A DNA stretch of 64,000 bases from Stercorarius parasiticus (Eukaryota; Chordata; Aves; Charadriiformes; Stercorariidae). How positions within the stretch are numbered: position 1 is the stretch's first letter; the number at the start of each line of letters is the position of its first letter. Position numbers and translations under genes: made by a program. Below the pieces are notes generated by a model that had not been told where the DNA came from, did not search any database, and was given only the letters and a program-made list of their open reading frames with translations. The stretch lies in contig VWZL01000194.1 of the NCBI GenBank assembly GCA_013396915.1, forward strand, positions 324,764 through 388,763, in the 5' to 3' direction. This document shows, piece after piece, positions 37,201-49,200 of the stretch.

Positions 37201-40200
37201 GGCAATGTGGTTGGAGAAGTCTCTGAGGATGGGTGAAATATCTTGTCTGCTTTTGATCCGTGTTTTCTTTTAATCTTCTTATATTCTTTAACTGCATCAT
37301 CTACAAATTTAGTTACAATTCTTTCTGCTACTGTGTGACAACCATGAATGCTAAGCATACCTAAATCACACCGTAAAACATCAGAAACTTTTGCTGGTTG
37401 TTCAGATAAGATAGCAACTGAATTTTCTTTGAGGAGAAACAGTTTCTGATTGTCTTCTTGTCTTAGGCTTTTGCCATAATTCATTATGTCTTTTTCAAAG
37501 GCACTTTTATATTTGTGTTGAGCTGTTTTAGAAAATGCAGTTAAAGTGTCAAACAGAAGTTTCTTAGCAAGTCCACTTGCAATATCATCAGCAAGTTTGT
37601 TTATTTTTTGATCCTCTACCAAGCAACAAATATTTTTGCTTGGTTTTACCTCATCTGTGCTACTGGTCTTACTTCTTATTGGAAGTACACCTGCAAGTAT
37701 CCTTTGTTTTATTTGTGTCAGTTCTGTTTTATCTTTATCCAATCCCAAGCACATTAAGTTATTTTGATGGAGGAATTCATTACACTTACACTGGTCAGAA
37801 CGTGGAAGCTTTTGCCCTTTTCCGGACAGCAAGGCAATGTGTAACCTAGACTGGTTTTCTTTCACTTCTGATCCTTCCACACTGTTTGTATCTTCTGCTT
37901 TCTGCTCTGTAAGCCCTCCTCCTTGCTCATCACCTTCAGAGGATTTGCAGTCTTCTTTGAAAGATTCATCATCATAGAAGGAGTCAGAGCCTTCATCCCT
38001 AGTGTAATTGGATGCATTTTTGTTATCCCCCAACAGGTGTGAAATCTCCTCAGGCCTGACAAAGACACCACAGTGCTGAGCACACTCAAAATACTTCACC
38101 CCTTTGTAAGTTCCAGCATTATCACCTTCAGCTTTGTCAAGTGCAACACCAACCCAATGGCCACTATCAAAACAAGTCCGTCCTTTGAACATTAGGGTTC
38201 CAGGTTGGGTCTGCTTTACTGACACTCTGTCCCCAATTTCAAATGATAGTAATGGGTCACCACTGTCCTCCTCAGCTTTGGGCAGTGTTAAGTTTGTTTT
38301 GCATTGTTTCATCACAGAGTCAGGACTTTTACTGGCCTGACCAGAAGAAATAGGATTTGATACAAGCAGAAACTCCAAATGCTGCAAAGGTGTCTCATGT
38401 TCTCCTTGTTGGTATTCTAATAAGTCCTCCTTTGCACTGGAAATATCTTTAACTAGACTACCATCCTGAGTTGAAAAACCATCAGTTGTCTCTTGATTGA
38501 GCGGGGGAAATTCTTCAGGCACAGAGTTATCGGGTAATGGGGGTAATGCATCCATTTCCAGTGATATATCTCCATCCATACACTGTCTAGTCTCTGAGAT
38601 TGTCATTTGTTCTGGTGGAGATGGGAAATCATCCATACTGAAGCTAGGATCATCATTTTTCATTGCATCTGCACTTAACGGGGGAGGAGGAAGATCTTCA
38701 TTTGGAAATGACAATTCCTTTTTGTTAGAGGACGGCAAGTCAGCACTTCCATAGGACAATACTTCATCAACAGGAGACGGTATTTCTGACAAGGTATCCT
38801 CATGAGTCGGAGGGAGATCCTCGTCACTAAGAAAAATTGTATCATCTTCACCTTTGGAAGAGCAGTTCTTTACTTGAAACAATTGGATTTTTGAGGAAAC
38901 AGAAGAAAACAGTTCCCTCCTCGCTTCCTTTATGGCTTGCCTCTCAGTTGTTGAGTTATTTTGATTTCCCATGGCAACCCTTTGCAAAGACTCTAATGAA
39001 TTGGTTTCTGTATGGACTTCCTTCGAGATTTCTGGCTTGGACATAGACAGAGATACAATCTTACCAAGTCTGGTGGATGTGAGTCTCTCATTCAAAAGCT
39101 GTACATGATTATTTTCAGCTCCTGAAACTGACGAGCTTCTTGAAGATAGACATGCTAATGATCTATCATTTGTAATAGCTTTGTCAGGTGCACGACTGCT
39201 ACTAAATTGGTCAGTAACCAAATCTAGACATTTCAAAGAACCTGTCAGCGGAAACCCCGTTAGGTTGCTATTTTGATCCACAAATAAAGTGTTAATTCCA
39301 CCATCCTTTTCCACTCTGCTAGTTGGAGAACTAGGTTTCTGCTGTTCATGGATCTTAGGTGAATAAATACCATCACTGCACGAAAAGCTGGCAACTGCAT
39401 CTTTACCCTGTTTTGTGATCTCCCAAGAATGGGTTTTGCTTCTACTGTAGTTTTCTGAGTCATCCAGATGTGGCACATCCATTCCCTTGGCAGGGTTATC
39501 AGACTGGGAAGAATGTGCTGACTTAGTTTTGGAGGCATTTGCTTTGTCTGATGGAATGAAAGAAAACAAATTATCAGTGCAGCCATGATCTGCAACATCT
39601 CCAGGGTATTTCTGCGAGTGTGATGAAGTCTCAGTGCTATCACCTGTGGGCACTTCATGTTCATCATGTTTGTAACTAGGCAATGTTTCCTTTCCATTAC
39701 TTATTGCTATTAGCATCTCTTTTGAAACATCAGGAAACACATCACCATTGTCATAGACAAACTCCTCTGAAATACTGACATCTGTATCCTCTCCATTTTT
39801 CAGCTCTAATTCAGAGTCTGACATGAAGCTTTCTGAGATGTCAACCCAAACTGCAGACACTTTCTGAAATTCTGGGAGTGAAGAGTCTGATTTGGCACTT
39901 TCACATCTCAGAGAGAAGTTGTGTGACTTGGACGATGACTCAGTGGAAGCTAATCCTTCAGAAAAAGCTGTTAAATTTAGTTCTTCATCAGAAGCCTCAT
40001 GACAAATATGGTCCAAATGCTTCAAACACTGATTACCATCCACCTGACGGATCTCATAAGGGACAGGTACTTTTACTTCTTTAACTGGAACATTAAAAAA
40101 AAAAAAAGTAAAAATCAGCATTTTGGAAAAATCTTTTTATTTTATAAAAGAGGTTGCTGACAGGTAACTTAGGATTCAAATGCAGTAATCCTCAGCTGTA

Positions 40201-43200
40201 AATTGAATTCAAAAGACAATAGCATTAAATACACAGTCAAGATTAGAACTATCTTAAATACCATTATTAGAAAATAAATAAATCAGACTTATCAAATAAA
40301 GATGAGGAACTCAGTAATGTAGCAAATAAACAAATACAATCGTGTCCATTGTAGTTGGTATGAAGAGTTTGAATACAGGATTTTCATTAAGGTGTCTATT
40401 ATTTTAGCCCAATAAGTAGCTTCACTACATGGTACAAGAGGTAGGCTATTATCCTCTATGGACTAACTCCAGGAAGAGCTAATACTCAGGATGTATGTTA
40501 AATACCCATAGAAACCCTACTGGAAAAAGGTATTTCTTACCTTCCGACAAAGAGATTTCAGAAGATGCTTTTTCACCTATATGTGTGATTTCTGATTTTC
40601 TCTCAGAGTCTGTGCTAACCCTGAAAATACAACATAATTGGATTAAACTGGAATTACGAAGTGTATAGTACACACTGTCATTCAAGAATGTTGACTAGAC
40701 CATTGAATTTCATTGGGTCTATTTGCTACCTACAGGCACTGTAATGCAAAATTATATGCCTTGTTTTAACTCTTACTTCAGATGGTTTCTGTCTAGCCCA
40801 AAACCTTCTGAAGACAAGTTTTTCCCCCAAAACCGATTTCAACATCCCTTCAAGTGACTCCAAAGAATTACATTGCCTAAGAAAACTTGGCAGACAATGT
40901 TTGATGAACATGACTAGTATTATGTCAAACCCTTTTATAAAAAAGATGTTTTTTTCAGTGTTTTGTTGGGATTTGCATTGTTAGGGGGGTTGATCTTTTT
41001 TGTTTGGTTCGCTGGGTTTGTGGTTTTTTTGGTTGTTTTTTTAAAGTTATACAAGACAAAAAGTACCAGGCTAAGGCCATTCAGGTCTGCATGCTCTTTC
41101 TACAACCATGTGGATCAAACAAACTAGACAAGGTTTGACACACCAATAAGAATTGGAAAGTAGGACAGAAGGTCTCGGCTTTGACAGACACAGTACCTCT
41201 GTTCTTCTTCTTCTGATGACCTTTCTTTTCTTAACTGGGTTTTCACTGATGTAGCTTCATCTGAAATCAGTGCTGATCTTTCCCCATCTTCATCATCAGA
41301 AGAAAGATCTTTCTTCCTTTTTCCAGCCTGCAGAGAGTGTGATCAAGAATCACTGAATATACAGAAAACCTAAAGAATACCAGTGAATTGCTACTGGACT
41401 TACCCAGACTTAAGGGAAATATTTTAACACAGTGTAAGAAAACCTCAACACAACTTCAGCTTCTCTGCCTGCAAGCTGAGTTCCAAGCACAGTATCTCCA
41501 TGACAGCAAATAGTGAAGATTTCTTCTGTTGAAATTTTATGTGAGAAAAACACAGTTATGACAAATTATAAGCTTGCCACATGCCTGAAACGGACTGCAG
41601 ACCTCCTGCTCTTCTCTCAGAGTTTTATGACTTCTCTGCTCTTTGTATACTTTCTCCACTATCAGAGACTCTTTCTCTAGGTCTGCTAAGGATGATGTAG
41701 CATCACCTGAAATACACAGATTATTCAGCACAGAAGGCAAATACAGCATTCTTCTTTATCTCAGTCACAAAAAGTAGCCATGACTACAAGAATCTAAGGC
41801 TTGCTGCTAGAGTTTATGGCAGTGCCTAGGAACTGAAGCTCTAAGTTACGAGACAGCACAAAACTCCTTGCCAAATATAAAAAATCAAGTCAAAACAGTA
41901 ATGGTGAAATTGCGGTCCACTGAAGTCCATGGAAAAACTTCTCTTTGCCTGAGGGACAGGATTTACTTCAGACAATTTGATGTCCACATGCTGAAAGCTG
42001 GGCTTGAGAATCTAGTTAAGATGCAGTCTATGCCAAACTTTTGTCATGAAGACCACTGTTACTCCGTCTTAATTACACAAATCTATAGTGTCCCTCAATA
42101 TGGTATCTAGGAGTAAATGCAGAAAGCTAGTTCATTAGAAAAATAACACAAATATGAAACATTGCCACAATATGTAAATATTTATAATAAAGAGATTATG
42201 CATACCCAGAACTATATAAATGATATAACGGGCCCATATATAAACAGCCAGTTTTATTTTTCATACATCCTACTGAAAGCAAGAAATATGAACTGAGGAT
42301 AAAACCTGGAAACAAAAATAACTCCAGCATGTCCTGTTGAAGTCTATCTTCAACTGATCTATGTCCTTTTAAAAAGAACACCCTTAAATTATTTAAAAAA
42401 TGCCTCAAAAGAGAGTAAATTGTTAATGACACAAGCAGAATAAGTTATGATTTTGTTCTGAGGAAGCAGTATAATCATATCTCATAATAAACCTTTGAGA
42501 GATCTCCCCCATCTTGCCTAGCAGTGATTTATATATTGGGTATAGCGAGCAAGACACTTAGGTAATAAATGAGAATATTGTCTCTCTTTCTGTCTGGATT
42601 AAAGTTTGATTGAAGTGGTTGAAACAGATTGGACATAATAGCATTAAATATGATTTACCAGTTCCTTGAAGAGTATTTTCTGCCTGAACCAGGCATAAGT
42701 TACACAAAGTAGAAAGCATCCCTAAGGCTTTCGCTGTCAACTTGCTGTCGCATGGATTAATATCTTCATTGTCTTTAGGATCTGTCTTTGAGTTTGAAAT
42801 GAACACCTTTTCCTTCAGCACAGATTCCTAGAATGTAAACATTCAAAAGAAAGAGTTAATATCTTCAGAGAAAAGGACTGGCACAAAAAATAGTTAAGAG
42901 ATCAGAGATTAAATCTACATGTTCACACTAAGATGTATAAGTGCATATGGACCCCTGTGCATATATATACCCGCACTGGGGCTGTGTCACAGATTTAGGA
43001 AGTAGGAAAGGGACTAGTCTCTGCAGCTGCTATGGGCAGATAAAAGTTTACTGCTCCAGGGACAGGTTTAGTTTCTCCTGGAGCAGCACAACACTTACAC
43101 ACTGGAGATGGCTTAAACACATTGTCACTAGTTAACAACGTCGAAAAAATGGAAGGGGCAGGAACGTTGTGGTAAACCAGCCCATATTTAAATTTAGTCT

Positions 43201-46200
43201 TTAGCTGAAGTGCACGTAATCAACACATAAGACTGATATTTACTTGATGTTCATAACTGCCAAATAAGTCTTGTGCTGGCCCTATCTTAAGGCAAATATA
43301 ACCTGGGACACCATTTCTTGTAGGCACAAATGGAATTCCAGAGGTGATCCTTACCGGAAATGCACACTTTCTGCCTTCTCTTGTAATGGGTGTGGATATA
43401 GGCTCATCCATTCTAGATGAATTTGCATGTTCCAGAGGTAAAAAAACATGATCTTGATCATTAAGCTCTGAAAGGTACAACATTAAGTTACAACATTTCC
43501 GACGCTGCATTTTTTTCCATGAATAACTTGACTATAGCTTTTTATTTAGCTCAGTCAAAAAGGCTTAAAGATATTTATAGTTTGAGTAGCTTAGTTTTGC
43601 CCTACACGTTCCTTGTCACACCAAAAGAAGCCAAAAGAACCAGGACTTTATTTATTCAATCATCACCTTACATATCCAGTTCATGGTAGCAATTGTAAAA
43701 CACACTTCCAGAAATTTCTACGCTCTTCCTCTTTCTTCATCTATGCATAGCTACTACCTCAACAAAACATCTTACACCCTTGTTACACCTTCTTCTTGCT
43801 AATCCTGAACAGATCCTGGTACAAAAACTCATGCTGGAGGTAACCAAGGAACAGATCAATGTCACAAGTTCTCCCTCATGGGCTAATTAGCTTGACAGTT
43901 CTCTTCCAAAAGATCATTTGAACTGCTCCAAAGAACAGCAGAGAGTTCAATTTTTGCCCTAAGTCATTCAGTTTGACAAAGTGGTCACAAACATGGTTTG
44001 CTGCAGAAGCTTCTTTATTGGGTACCTGTGTTTATGCAATCTCTAATCATAAAGACCGAGCCTGTGGTTTGGCTGGTGGCACCACAGACGTTCTTGGCCA
44101 CGGTTTCAGACGCATCAGGACCTTGCGCATCAAGGGTTTGCTCCAAACCTGGGGATTCCTCCGCCTGTTTCTGGTATTGTACCAGTGTTTTCTTGTTCTC
44201 AGTAGAAAGGCTGTAAACAGTTAGACAAGGAATTAATGACTGGGAGTTGTTTTTGTGTTCCCAAGTTAATCATGCCAAATCTACATGAAGTCAATAAAAG
44301 TATGAATTAAATGCTTCTGGTAGTGCTTGATAGTACCTGCAGAGTGCTCCCATGCACATATGTTTATAAACCAGCAAATTAGTAAAGCCAGAAGTACTCT
44401 GAATGGCGTATTTATTTCCCCATTCCCCTCCCTCTCACTTGATACTGTATTTTGTAAATCAGGTTTCTAATCTTCATAGACAAGAATAAGAGGAGACTGA
44501 AGAAATCATCAGCACTGAAAAGGCAAAACTAGGGTCAAAATCTGAACCTGTATGCCTCTTCCATTTCCAATCAATGATACTTTATCAGATTCCAACAGAT
44601 TTCTTTAATTTTTCTACTTTAAATATAGCATCGCAACTTCATGGACATTTGGGACATCAAATACTGATTGTGATGATGACTTTGAACTTTCTAAACAGCC
44701 TCCTTGCTGCAAAAGCACAAGGCAACGCAATTCATACTCACAGACTTTTCTATTAGTGGTACAAGATCTAGAATACAGAGTTGCCTAAGTTATTCTGACC
44801 AGAAAAAACAGTGATCTACATGTAAGTTTTTTGATTTAGTTTTATTGGGTCTGTAGGTGGATTTTTTTACTCCAATAACAATGTAAGTAGTTAAACATAT
44901 TGTTGAATAGATTAAAACTAACAATATGACAGTGTCTAGAAGCTAAATCCGTATTAAACTTTTTTTAATGTGAAAAAAAGCTGGCCTATAGAGTATTCAA
45001 CACCACTAATGTTATGGATTTCAAAGTAAGTGTCCCAATTCAGAAGATATAGTCCCAATTCTTAGCTAAAAGCTTGTCCATTTATAATAATTACAAGTTT
45101 CTGTATTCCTTGTTTCTATTATTTAATAACCATTAACAAAACCGCAAACTAGCAGCTTTTTCTACATATTGGTAAATTTATTTATTATTTCAGTATGCTT
45201 TCATGTTTAGAAGTATTTCCCAACCTTTTCCATCCCCTTACAGCCTTGCTTACTAACTGTCTTCCAGATCATTATAAAATACGAACATACCTGCATGGGT
45301 AGATAGATAGCATAATTACCACCCTGCACTCTTACAGAGCAAAGAGATCTATACACCATCAGGCAGCAGCCAGAGATGGGGTGCACTGCGAGTTCTGCCA
45401 GGCCCTCTCTGCTCTAGACTGACGTTAATATTCACGGTTCTCCTATGAGCAGGCTTGTCAGTAATAAGAAGTGAAAGCACAGCCAAGAAACCTTTTAAAG
45501 ATTTCTGTGACTTGTAATCAATAACACCATGAATTATAGATCAGTTCCATGCAGGGATTTATTTGAAAGCCTTTCCCTATGGGAGCTTAAGTAAATGCAC
45601 AAACCTGACTCACCAGCCTGCTAAAGATCTGGGTAACACTGAATGAAGGGTTTTTTTTTTAATTCATATAGATATATATTTGTCTTTAACTGCATTTGGG
45701 GTTTTTTTCTGAAGCAAACTAGGTACTTGGTCATCTGAGCTTGCTTTGGAAGACTGCTGTTCTGAGTAGTGTGGGTACTGCTGGGTCCTCATCTGCACTG
45801 CTCAACTGGAATCAAACAGGGATGCTGGGGATACGGCGCCTGGGGAACAGGAGGCCAGCGCTCTCTCAGAACAGTTTGACTGAGCTCCTGAATTACCTCT
45901 GGCTGTGGGCATTTTACATTACACCTCTGTGCTTCAGTTTAAGCATAAAATTAAGCCCCGTGTCATACAAAAGCCTGCTGTGGTTAAATGCTAAGTGAAA
46001 CACAAACCTGCTCTGAGGGGTTAAGTGATACATAGGATTAGAGCCAGAGGATGACAAAGGAGGGAATTTCACCAATTAAATCAATACATTTCTACTCATT
46101 CGGTATGGGTATTTTGAAGTTTAATTAATAGATAGTTCCAAAGTGTTTTGAGTTTGTAGTTAAAAGCCATCATGAAAATGTGAATTATCATTAGTAGCTG

Positions 46201-49200
46201 TGTGGTATAATTTAAAAGTATCCTGGTTATTAATGCTATGTAAATTCACTTGCCTAGGCCTGATGTTAAAGCCACATTTGTTCCTGACATTGCAATGACA
46301 GGCCCCAGTCCCGCAGACTTAGATAACACTGCTTAACATTTCATAGTGCAGATAATCATAGTGAAATATGTTTACCTGCTTGCAGGAAAACGCAGAGTTT
46401 AAAATTAATATATGAAGCCTGCAAGCATTGGCTTTCTTAAAGCACAGGGGATTGTGACACTGAATACAAGAGCATGGAGCCATTCTAAAGAAAGCACAAC
46501 TGCCTCAGAACAAGTATTACCCCACCTTTTGCCGCAGGATTAAATAGTTTATTACGCAGTGCAGCCCTTCCATGTGCAATAAGCTTATGATGGCAGACCA
46601 ACATGGCTTTTCTCAGCATGAAATAGACTTGTCCGACTTCTAATGATAAATCCAAATTGCAGTACTACATGATTATGTGTATGTATATAGACACAGACAG
46701 ATATATACATATACACAGACTTTCTAAATTTCAGGATTAAGGCTCAGATTTAGCTTGTTCTATTGAAGAAGTTAATATTTGTGACTGCAGAGAAGGGTCC
46801 TATTTAAACAATGGAAAAATCTGAAATAAATACACTGTTTCTTATTGTTATATTGAAGTCATGAATGTATTCTACCTGAAGAATTTAGTAAGTGGTATGG
46901 AAAGGATCTCCAGCTATGGATCCAGAAACCTTGATTTACTTGACGCTGTTCACATACCTCACAATAAGCTGGTCCCTGCCCTGAGGAACTTACCATGTGT
47001 GACATGAGATGGTAGATTGGACGTATGGAGGGCACACAAATAAACAGCGAGGCAACATTGGTCAGAATGATAAGCAGTGATCTTGATGCATCAAATGCTT
47101 GAACACAGAGGTTTTCGAAACTTATCGTTATAAAACTCCCTCTTGGGAGCATTTAAAACTCACACAATTATCTAGGACATAACTGCTTCTATCTTCTCCA
47201 CCGGGTCGGTTCTTATCTTCAGCTATCATTGTGAAAAGAGTTTTACTTACTCCTCATATTTCTTGCTTTTTTTATTCTTTAGCTGGACACAACTCTGTCT
47301 ATTTCCTGACAGATCAGGCCTTTCTGGGTGGGCTGTAGGCTCTGCTGAGGAGGAGGATAGCTTCGGGCTAGAAATAAGTCTCACTGTCTTCAGCTTTATT
47401 CCTTCGTCAGTTGCTGGGCTCCTTGTAAGCTAAAATGAAATGGGAATACATAAGGTTTCACCTGTGTTTCTTAGCTGTAGTGCCAGCTCTGACTTCAGTT
47501 ATTATCCACTCAAAAAAACCCACCAAGACATCTAGTGACTGTGACTTAACTTCTGGCTTCACAGCCAAATTATGCACCTTTTCCTGAAGTTGTGCTGTTG
47601 AACGACGCATTATTAAGATTTCTCTTTGCTGCTTTAATAAAAGCTTTCTTTCTTGATGGGCTGCCCGGTAGATGTTTTGCAAGTGCTGGATTTCCGCCTA
47701 CACAGAAAAAGAGAAGAGCCTAAAAGTGTTAAGATAACAGAAGAGACCTACTTAAAATTGTGTATAGTCTTTTATAACATACAGCAATACTACCCACAAA
47801 ACATCCTGAAAATTCAATATGCAGGTTCTGTTGCTCTTTTTTTTTTTTTTGTAAAAAATTTTTTGCAATTTTACTTTGCACTAACGCTGGCTGGGGGTTA
47901 CCTGTGAAAACTAGTGACACGTAAGTGCATATTTCACTGCTTGGGAGATGGGGTGTCTCCCAGAGGCGAGACCTTTGGAAATGAATTATCTTCAGGTCAT
48001 TCAAAACTACAGGACACTTGTGGTTTGCACAAGAATTCCTTGAAGTAAAGGAGAGGCTTGTACTACATAAGGAGTAGGACAGAAAATTTCTGATTACCAA
48101 GTCTAATTATGAGCCCAGCATTCCCCTCAGCAGTGAGGGAACTGAAACTATAAAATTAGCTGTCAGATTAATTTAATGTATTTGAACATCAGAAGGATAA
48201 ATCTGCATAAATCAGTGGAAACCTACATTATATGACCTGCTTGTTATGGCACAAAGAGAAGAATCCACAGTAACAGTGGAGCAGCAGGAAAAAAAAAAAA
48301 AAAAAAGGTGTTTTCTTTTCTCTTAGATTTACAGGCTTTGGCACAAAAACTGCCTCACTGAATGTAGGAAGCAAAGAAGCAGAAGAGAATAATGCATGTG
48401 ATTAGGGGCACAGAGTCTAGTTGGAGGTCAGTGACGAGTGGTGTTCCCCAGGGGTCAGTACTGGGCCCAGTCCTCTTCAATATATTCATCAATGACCTGG
48501 ATGAGGGGACAGAGTGCACCCTCAGCAAGTTTGCCGATGACACAAAACCGGGAGGGGTGGCTGACACACCAGAAGGCTGTGCCACCATACAGAGAGACCT
48601 AGACAGGCTGGAGAGTTGGGCGGAGAGAAACCTTATGAAATTCAACAAGGCCAAGTGTAGNGACTGGAGCACCTCTCTTATGAAGAAAGGCTGAGGGATT
48701 TGGGCCTCTTCAGTCTGGAAAAAAGATGACTGAGGGGGGACCTTATCAACACTTATAAATACTTAAAGGGGGGGCGTCAGGAGGATGGGGCCAGGCTCTT
48801 TTCAGTGGTGCCCAGTGTCAGGACAAGAGGTAATGGGGACAAACTTGAGCATAGGAAGTTCCACCTAAACATGAGGAGGAACTTCTTTCCTGTGAGGGTG
48901 GCAGAGCCCTGGCACAGGCTGCCCAGAGAGGTGGTGGAGTCTCCGTCTCTGGAGATATTCCAAACCTGCCTGGATGCGTTCCTGTGCAACCTGCTCTAAA
49001 GTGACCCTGCTCTGGCAGGGGGTTGGACTAGATGATCTCCAGAGGTCCCTTCCAACCCTATGATTCTATGTGAAATGACATCAGTGACTTTTTTAAAAAA
49101 CAAACCCCACTTGCTCCAGAAGCTCCAGCCACCTCCCGGCGTTGCATCCTCCCACAGAATTACCTGCTCCTGTTTCAGCTCCGTTAGGATTTTGCACTGC

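Noticed and set aside
48355..48672. Minus-strand frame across the N
   Set aside because: It is the antisense shadow of the CR1 reverse-transcriptase segment.
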